Positions 4,517 through 9,404 of a stretch of 9,404 bases of DNA are shown here, one piece after another; positions within the stretch are counted from its first letter, which is position 1; every line of letters begins with the position of its first letter. The notes beneath the pieces are model-generated. The model saw only the letters and a program-made list of their open reading frames with translations, had not been told where the DNA came from and did no database searches. The DNA is from Lachnospiraceae bacterium (lineage in GTDB: Bacteria > Bacillota > Clostridia > Lachnospirales > Lachnospiraceae). Position numbers and translations under genes: made by a program. The stretch covers positions 1 through 9,404 of the forward strand of contig JAAUZN010000049.1 of NCBI GenBank assembly GCA_014804565.1, in the 5' to 3' direction.

Positions 4517-7500
4517 TTATTCTTTCTCTGCTCTTTTCTGTTCTTTTCTGGCGCGTCTGGCTTCTTTTTTCTCCAGCCTCTTCTCTCTTCTGCTGCGCTT
4601 ATCTATGATCAGATAGAAAGTTGGCATTAACAACAGAATCAATACAGTGGAAGCGATCAGTCCGCCGATGATGACCATGGCCATACCTTCCATCATGACA
4701 GAGCCCTCTCCGATGCCTAAGGACATCGGCACCATGGAAAGGATCGTCGTCAAGGTGGTCATCAGAATAGGGCGCAGTCTGAGCTGTCCGCTCTGGATAA
4801 GCGCCTCCTCCAGATCCATCTCCTCCCGCAGTCTGTTCGCCGTATCCACATATAAAATACCATTATTTACCACGATACCCACCAGCATCAGCACACCCAT
4901 CAGGGATACCATACTGAGCGTAGAACCTGTCACGAACAAAAGGCCGAAGGAACCGATCAACGCAAAGGGGATACTCATCATGACCATGGCGGAGAACCTG
5001 GGTGACTCAAACTGCATCGCCATCACCAGAAAGATCAAAAATACCGCCACAAAGATTGCCGTGATGATTGCCTTAAACTCATCGATCATCATATCATCCA
5101 TCATACTCGTTGCGCGGGAAACCCCTCTGGGAAGCACCATCTGATCCATCGCCGCGTCCGCCGCATCCTGAGCCGTAAATCTGGCATCCTCCGTGGTGCT
5201 TGCCGTTACCGCCACCTGATAGATGCCGTCCACACGAATGAGCGACACCGGGGCATCCTGATACTCCACCTCCGCGATCTCAGACAGCGGAATCTGTGTA
5301 CCGTAAGGCGTACTGAGAGTCATATTCATCAGGTCATTCATCCCCTCATACTCTCCGGCAGGATACTCCACCCGTACCGAATATTCCTCGCCGCTTCTCG
5401 TCAGTTTCGCCGCCTCTATACCACTCAGCGTGTTATACATTTCTCCCGCCACCTGTACCGGAGGCAGACCTGCCGCCATACTCTTTAAAGGATCGATGAC
5501 GATCTTCGCCTGTGTGGATGCCTCCGCCAGATCAGAAGAGGTCTGCAGAACACCCGGTATCTTCTGCAGCATATCCTGTACCTGCTTGGCCGTCTCCCGC
5601 AGATCGTCCAGATCGCGCCCCTGCAGATCGATCTCAATACCGGTACTCATCATGCTGGTCATGCTGGCGCCGCTGGCGCTGATACTGATATCCATATTGG
5701 TCAGGTCAGACAATTCTCTGGTATACTGCTCAATCACCTCATTCGTGGACAGTTCGCAGTCATCCGCAAGATAAGCCGTGAGAGTCGCCGTATCGCCGGA
5801 AACACTGTAGGAGTAATGATCCACATTGGGATCCGCCTCCGCCATTTCCTCCAAAAAGCGGGTCTTTTCCTCGATCAACTCCAGTTTCGTTCCTGAGCGG
5901 AAGCTGGCTGTGACAGCGAACGCCCCCTCATCCATACTGGGCATCAGTTCCGTATGAATATGACTGACCAGCATAAAAGCCGCAACCAGAAGGATTACCG
6001 CGATCACAAGCACCAGCCCTTTCCTGGGCAATAACTTGCGCAGTACCTTATCATATCCCTTGTTGATTTTATTCAAAAGCTTATTGATGGGCAGTTCCTT
6101 TTTCTCCACCGGCTTAAACTTTACAAAAAGCAGAGGAATGATGGTCATTGCCATGATCAACGAAGCCAGCATAGCCATAATGATCGTCATACCCAGCTCG
6201 GAGAACAACTGCCCCGACAATCCGTTCATCGTACTTAAGGGTGCATATACAACCACTGTGGTTATCGTAGAAGCGATGATCGAAGCGGTCACTACACCGG
6301 TTCCCTTAAGAGCCGACTCCTGATATTCCCCCGTCTCATCCTTTAAGCGGAAACAGCTCTCCAACACCACGATCGAGCTGTCTACCATCATACCGATGGC
6401 GATCACCAGCGCACCCATAGTCACCACGTTAAAGGAGAAGCCCAGCATATTCATGCCGATCATCGTTGCAAACAGGGAAATAGGCATAGCGCTTCCCACG
6501 ATCAGACTGGCTCTGATATCTCCAAAGAAGAGGAATAACACCAGCATGGAGAAAGCCACGCCCAACGCCAGCGTAGTCCCCACAGAGGAGAGCGACGAAA
6601 TGATCATGTCACTTGCATTGTAGATGGTGTCGATCACTACCACTTCATTGTCTGCCTGCAAAAGCTCCAGCATACTATCCACGTCTCTGGTAACGTCCAC
6701 CGTACCATAACTTTTCTTTTTGGTAATGGCAATGGTAACATTATCCTGCCCGTTATAACGGCTTAAGCTGGAAGCATCCTGCTGGCTCTCACCCACCTGC
6801 GCCAGTTCTGAGAGCGGAATGACCTGCCCTCTGGCCGTGGTGATCGGAATATTCTGAATCTGCACAACGCCTGAGATATCCGCGCTGCTAGATACCGCAA
6901 TATCCTGGGAGCCCTGGCTGACAGCTCCCACAGGCACTGTAAAATCCATGGCGCCGATGGTCTGCGCGATACCACTCATGGTCACGCCATACTCTTTCAT
7001 CGCCTGGGAATCGAGCAGCACCCTTATGTAATTTTCCCGGCCACCATACACGGTCACATCCGCCACACCGGAAATGGTTTCCAGCTCCGGCACCATAGTG
7101 TCATTCACATAGCTCAACACATCGCTGTCGCCCACAGCGGTGACGGAGATATCCATGGTCTCCATCTGATCCATGGACATCTCTATGACCATCGGCTCCT
7201 GTACATCGTCCGGCATAGAGGCTCTGGCCGTCTCCAGGGCCGTCTTCAGATCCATATAAGCATCATCCAGATCTGTCCCGTAATCATATTGGAACATGAC
7301 CATCGACATATTCTCCGCCGACTGCGAAGTATAAGTATTCACACCGCTCTGCTCAGAACCGGCAGCCTCGATTTCCTTCGTCACCAGCTCCTCCACGCTC
7401 TCCGGATCCGCCCCCGGATAGATCGTGTAGACCAAAAGCATGGGAAGCTCCATATCCGGCGTCAACTCCAGCTGAAAGCTGGGTATGGAGGAAAGGCCAA

Positions 7501-7570
7501 ACACCACCAAGGCCAAGATGACCAGAGCCATGGATACGGGGCGCTTTAAGGCTAATTTCGTTAAGCTCAT
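4517..7570 (-). CDS. RND-family efflux permease (AcrB/SwrC type)
   Basis: A 1017-residue inner-membrane transporter of the AcrB superfamily, normally a proton-driven trimer exporting drugs, surfactants or lipids. The layout is classical: TM1 about 14-33, a large outer loop to about 329, TM2-6 about 330-484, TM7 about 518-538, a second outer loop to about 832, and TM8-12 about 833-988. Family signatures include NVVTMGALVIAIGMMVDSS (TM4), RLRPILMTTLTTILSMVP (TM11) and LELTPDMELP near the start. The TM4 proton-relay pair, DD in AcrB, is VDSS (Asp397, Ser398); the TM10 Lys is replaced by Asn (VVNNGI, about 900-905). The C-terminus ends in a charged tail (991-1017). AGGAGG at 7576-7581, 5 nt before ATG, fixes the start and overlaps the stop codon of the adaptor gene. 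Close Gram-positive relatives such as B. subtilis SwrC act without TolC; the substrate here is unknown. Confidence 0.95.
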   Translation of the reverse strand: MSLTKLALKRPVSMALVILALVVFGLSSIPSFQLELTPDMELPMLLVYTIYPGADPESVEELVTKEIEAAGSEQSGVNTYTSQSAENMSMVMFQYDYGTDLDDAYMDLKTALETARASMPDDVQEPMVIEMSMDQMETMDISVTAVGDSDVLSYVNDTMVPELETISGVADVTVYGGRENYIRVLLDSQAMKEYGVTMSGIAQTIGAMDFTVPVGAVSQGSQDIAVSSSADISGVVQIQNIPITTARGQVIPLSELAQVGESQQDASSLSRYNGQDNVTIAITKKKSYGTVDVTRDVDSMLELLQADNEVVVIDTIYNASDMIISSLSSVGTTLALGVAFSMLVLFLFFGDIRASLIVGSAMPISLFATMIGMNMLGFSFNVVTMGALVIAIGMMVDSSIVVLESCFRLKDETGEYQESALKGTGVVTASIIASTITTVVVYAPLSTMNGLSGQLFSELGMTIIMAMLASLIMAMTIIPLLFVKFKPVEKKELPINKLLNKINKGYDKVLRKLLPRKGLVLVIAVILLVAAFMLVSHIHTELMPSMDEGAFAVTASFRSGTKLELIEEKTRFLEEMAEADPNVDHYSYSVSGDTATLTAYLADDCELSTNEVIEQYTRELSDLTNMDISISASGASMTSMMSTGIEIDLQGRDLDDLRETAKQVQDMLQKIPGVLQTSSDLAEASTQAKIVIDPLKSMAAGLPPVQVAGEMYNTLSGIEAAKLTRSGEEYSVRVEYPAGEYEGMNDLMNMTLSTPYGTQIPLSEIAEVEYQDAPVSLIRVDGIYQVAVTASTTEDARFTAQDAADAAMDQMVLPRGVSRATSMMDDMMIDEFKAIITAIFVAVFLIFLVMAMQFESPRFSAMVMMSIPFALIGSFGLLFVTGSTLSMVSLMGVLMLVGIVVNNGILYVDTANRLREEMDLEEALIQSGQLRLRPILMTTLTTILSMVPMSLGIGEGSVMMEGMAMVIIGGLIASTVLILLLMPTFYLIIDKRSRREKRLEKKEARRARKEQKRAEKE

Positions 7571-7575
7571 ACCGT

Positions 7576-7581
7576 CCTCCT
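7576..7581 (-). promoter_or_regulatory. Ribosome binding site of the RND permease gene, overlapping the adaptor stop codon
   Basis: The minus strand reads TAGGAGGACGGTATG: the TAG stop of the adaptor gene (7580-7582) provides the first AG of the AGGAGG. The genes are 9 nt apart, so translational coupling is likely. Confidence 0.85.
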
Positions 7582-9292
7582 ACTCCGCATCCGTTGTCTG
7601 GGTGTTGTCCGCATCCCCGGAAACCATCTGTACCGACACCTCTGCACCCTCTCTCAAATTGGCAGACCAACTGGTGATCAGCTGTTCCTGCGTAGTAAGA
7701 CCGGAGAGCACCGTGATGGTATCCATATCAAAAATACCGGTCTCCACGTCCCTCCTCTGTGCCACACCATTCACCGCCACATAGACATAAGGCTGACTGT
7801 CATCATAATACACCGCATCATAGGGAATCAAAATAGCTTCCGTCTGACTATACGTTTCCGCTGTCACCTTCACAGTACTGCCTGTGAGCAGACTGTCGTC
7901 CGGTGTATTCACACAGGACTTGATCGCAAACAGACCCGTGGTCTGATCCACCATGCTGCCGATCTCCGTAATGACCGCATCATACAGCTTTCCGTTTCTG
8001 TCCACCTCGATCTTTTGTCCAACCCGCAGAGTATTGCGGATTCCCTCGCTCACACCGAAGGTAACCGTCATAGTATTTTTATTGGAGATGACAAAAGCAG
8101 GTGTCCCGGGAGAAGCAAAATCGTGCTCCTTCACATTCACCGCCTCGATCACGCCCCCGATGGGCGCTGTCAGAGTGTACATATCCAGCTGATATTCCGC
8201 ACTGTCGATGCCAATCTGTGCACCCGCTGCACCTACCTTTGCACTGTTTACCTGAGCCGCCGCCGAATCCACTCCCAGAGCTGCCGTTTTCTTCCCGATA
8301 TCCTGCACCGTCTGGCTGTCGATATTCAACTGAGCTTCTGTCAGGTCTTTTATCGTCTCTGTCTGCTCCAGGCTCTTATAGGTATCGGAGAGCGCATCTC
8401 TAAGCTGCTCCTCCCCATCTTCAATGGAATCGATGCCCGCTTTCACCTGCTCGTAGGCGGAAGATGTTTGAGCGGCTGCTGACTGGGCCTGTTCATAGGC
8501 TGTTTTCGCTGCCGCAAGCTGTTCTTTAGCTCGTTCTAAATCAAGCCGATACGCCGCTTCTCCTCCAGGATAATTGTCAATTAAATCTTTTGTTGTTTGA
8601 TCCTCCCCTGGCTCCAGAGCCGTCACCGCTGCCATCGCCGCCTGATACGCGGCATACGCCTGGGCCACATAATCGTTCGCCTTTTTCCTGGCTCTGTTCA
8701 GATCATCCCGCTGATCCTTAGCGTCCTCCTTATCCTCCGCCAGATCCGCAATCTGCTCATTGATATCATCAATCCCGCTGTTTATGCCGTCAATCTGCAT
8801 CTGCATCTGGTACATAGTCAGATCCTTCTGTCTCTGGGTCTGCTCATTCTGTACATCCAACTGGGCCACCGTGCTGTCATACTGAGCCTGGGCGATCTCA
8901 TAGCCCACCTCGGCCGCCTGCACTCCCGCCGCCGCGCTGTTATACTGAGCCTGGGCGCTGGCCAGCTGCAATTCCGCCGCTTCGGTATCAAGTTTACATA
9001 ACTCCTGTCCTTCCACAACGGTATCGCCCACACTGATCTCCGTGCTCAACACTTCCGCCGACACCATAGGAATCACATACACCGATTCTTCCGGACTGAC
9101 CGTTCCTACGAACTCATTTTTCAGAGTGAGCGTTCCCTCCACAGGCATCTGCGCCTCCACCGGAATCACCTCGCTTAAGGTTTCCTCTTCCTGCGAAACA
9201 TCGCCGCATCCCACAATCAATGCAGCCACGCAGGACGCCGCCAACAAAACTGCTGTCTTTCTATGTACAGATAGTATGTATGGTCTTTTCAT
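7580..9292 (-). CDS. RND efflux adaptor (membrane fusion protein), lipoprotein with very long coiled coil
   Basis: A 570-residue HlyD/AcrA-like adaptor that should partner the downstream RND permease on the outer face of the membrane. From ATG 9292: a signal peptide with lipobox LIVGC (Cys29 lipidated), a first beta-barrel/lipoyl segment (about 55-103, IPMVSAEVLSTEISVGDTVV), a helical hairpin of about 260 residues (about 104-365) rich in Ala, Gln, Asp and Glu, then the second lipoyl half (YTLTAPIGGVIEAVNV, about 372-388), beta-barrel and membrane-proximal domains to about 555, and a short polar tail. The hairpin is much longer than that of E. coli AcrA (roughly 60-70 residues). I chose ATG 9292, not the in-frame TTG at 9307, because GGGAGG (9300-9305) is 7 nt upstream of the ATG and the TTG lies inside this site. 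A tract at residues 231-257 differs in base composition from its flanks. No TolC-like gene is nearby. Confidence 0.93.
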   Translation of the reverse strand: MKRPYILSVHRKTAVLLAASCVAALIVGCGDVSQEEETLSEVIPVEAQMPVEGTLTLKNEFVGTVSPEESVYVIPMVSAEVLSTEISVGDTVVEGQELCKLDTEAAELQLASAQAQYNSAAAGVQAAEVGYEIAQAQYDSTVAQLDVQNEQTQRQKDLTMYQMQMQIDGINSGIDDINEQIADLAEDKEDAKDQRDDLNRARKKANDYVAQAYAAYQAAMAAVTALEPGEDQTTKDLIDNYPGGEAAYRLDLERAKEQLAAAKTAYEQAQSAAAQTSSAYEQVKAGIDSIEDGEEQLRDALSDTYKSLEQTETIKDLTEAQLNIDSQTVQDIGKKTAALGVDSAAAQVNSAKVGAAGAQIGIDSAEYQLDMYTLTAPIGGVIEAVNVKEHDFASPGTPAFVISNKNTMTVTFGVSEGIRNTLRVGQKIEVDRNGKLYDAVITEIGSMVDQTTGLFAIKSCVNTPDDSLLTGSTVKVTAETYSQTEAILIPYDAVYYDDSQPYVYVAVNGVAQRRDVETGIFDMDTITVLSGLTTQEQLITSWSANLREGAEVSVQMVSGDADNTQTTDAE

Positions 9293-9334
9293 ATTACTTC
9301 CTCCCAAATTCCCTCTTCCACAAATCCATTCTCT

Positions 9335-9362
9335 ATTATATATCCATTATTTTAAATATCAA
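9335..9362 (-). promoter_or_regulatory. Promoter of the RND efflux operon
   Basis: On the minus strand TTGATA (9357-9362) and a perfect TATAAT (9335-9340) are 16 bp apart. The start would be near 9328, giving a leader of about 35 nt that includes GGGAGG. The A/T tract at about 9384-9398, upstream of the -35, could act as an UP-like element. No clear operator palindrome is visible; TTTAAG (9378-9383) and CTTAAA (9399-9404) form a weak inverted repeat at the window edge. Confidence 0.7.
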
Positions 9363-9404
9363 ACAATTTGTCCTCGATTTAAGACTTTTTTTATTTTTCT
9401 TAAA

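Noticed and set aside
8015..8482. Long open frames on the plus strand opposite the adaptor gene (also 8597-9001).
   Set aside because: They arise from the stop-poor complement of Ala/Gln/Asp-rich coiled-coil codons. No start signals or recognisable domains were seen.

Overview
The window looks like chromosomal DNA of a low-to-mid GC monoderm Firmicute, most likely a Clostridia member close to Lachnospiraceae. The left edge holds the 5' end of a 16S rRNA gene on the minus strand, with the universal AGAGTTTGATCCTGGCTCAG site. Strong AGGAGG-type ribosome binding sites, GTG and TTG starts, and sigma-A-like promoters with extended -10 elements fit the same group. The genus call from only 85 nt of 16S is tentative.

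Layout, left to right. (1) 1-85: 5' end of 16S rRNA, minus strand. (2) 86-438: its roughly 300-nt leader and promoter. The leader holds a family of near-identical 27-28 nt hairpins, and the promoter is surrounded by nested inverted repeats. (3) 506-1222: a small lipoprotein gene, minus strand, reading toward the rRNA operon with no visible intrinsic terminator in between. (4) 1223-1418: a spacer with a strong terminator for the upstream gene and a candidate promoter for the lipoprotein. (5) 1419-2882: a membrane sensor histidine kinase, minus strand, with no response regulator beside it. (6) 2883-3064: a divergent promoter region whose two -35 boxes are 13 bp apart. (7) 3065-4486: a membrane Cache-type diguanylate cyclase, plus strand, started by TTG. 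(8) 4461-4490: a 13-bp perfect hairpin at the convergent gene ends, overlapping the cyclase stop codon. (9) 4517-9292: a two-gene minus-strand operon for an RND efflux pump: a lipoprotein-type periplasmic-adaptor homologue with a very long coiled coil, followed by an AcrB-family permease. (10) 9293-9404: the promoter region of that operon.

How the parts may work together. The histidine kinase and the diguanylate cyclase share a compact divergent promoter region, so they may be co-regulated sensors. The kinase should signal by phosphotransfer and the cyclase by making c-di-GMP. The RND permease and its adaptor form a standard pair, but a monoderm has no TolC channel, so the adaptor's long coiled coil must serve another purpose, perhaps spanning the cell wall. 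The lipoprotein has no assignable function.

The best candidate for undescribed structure is non-coding. Four hairpins in the 16S leader each have 12-nt arms, a 3-4 nt loop and a single mismatch at exactly the sixth base pair. In addition, a 17-nt segment upstream of the rRNA promoter is complementary both to the -35 region and to the initially transcribed region. No complete novel protein system is evident.
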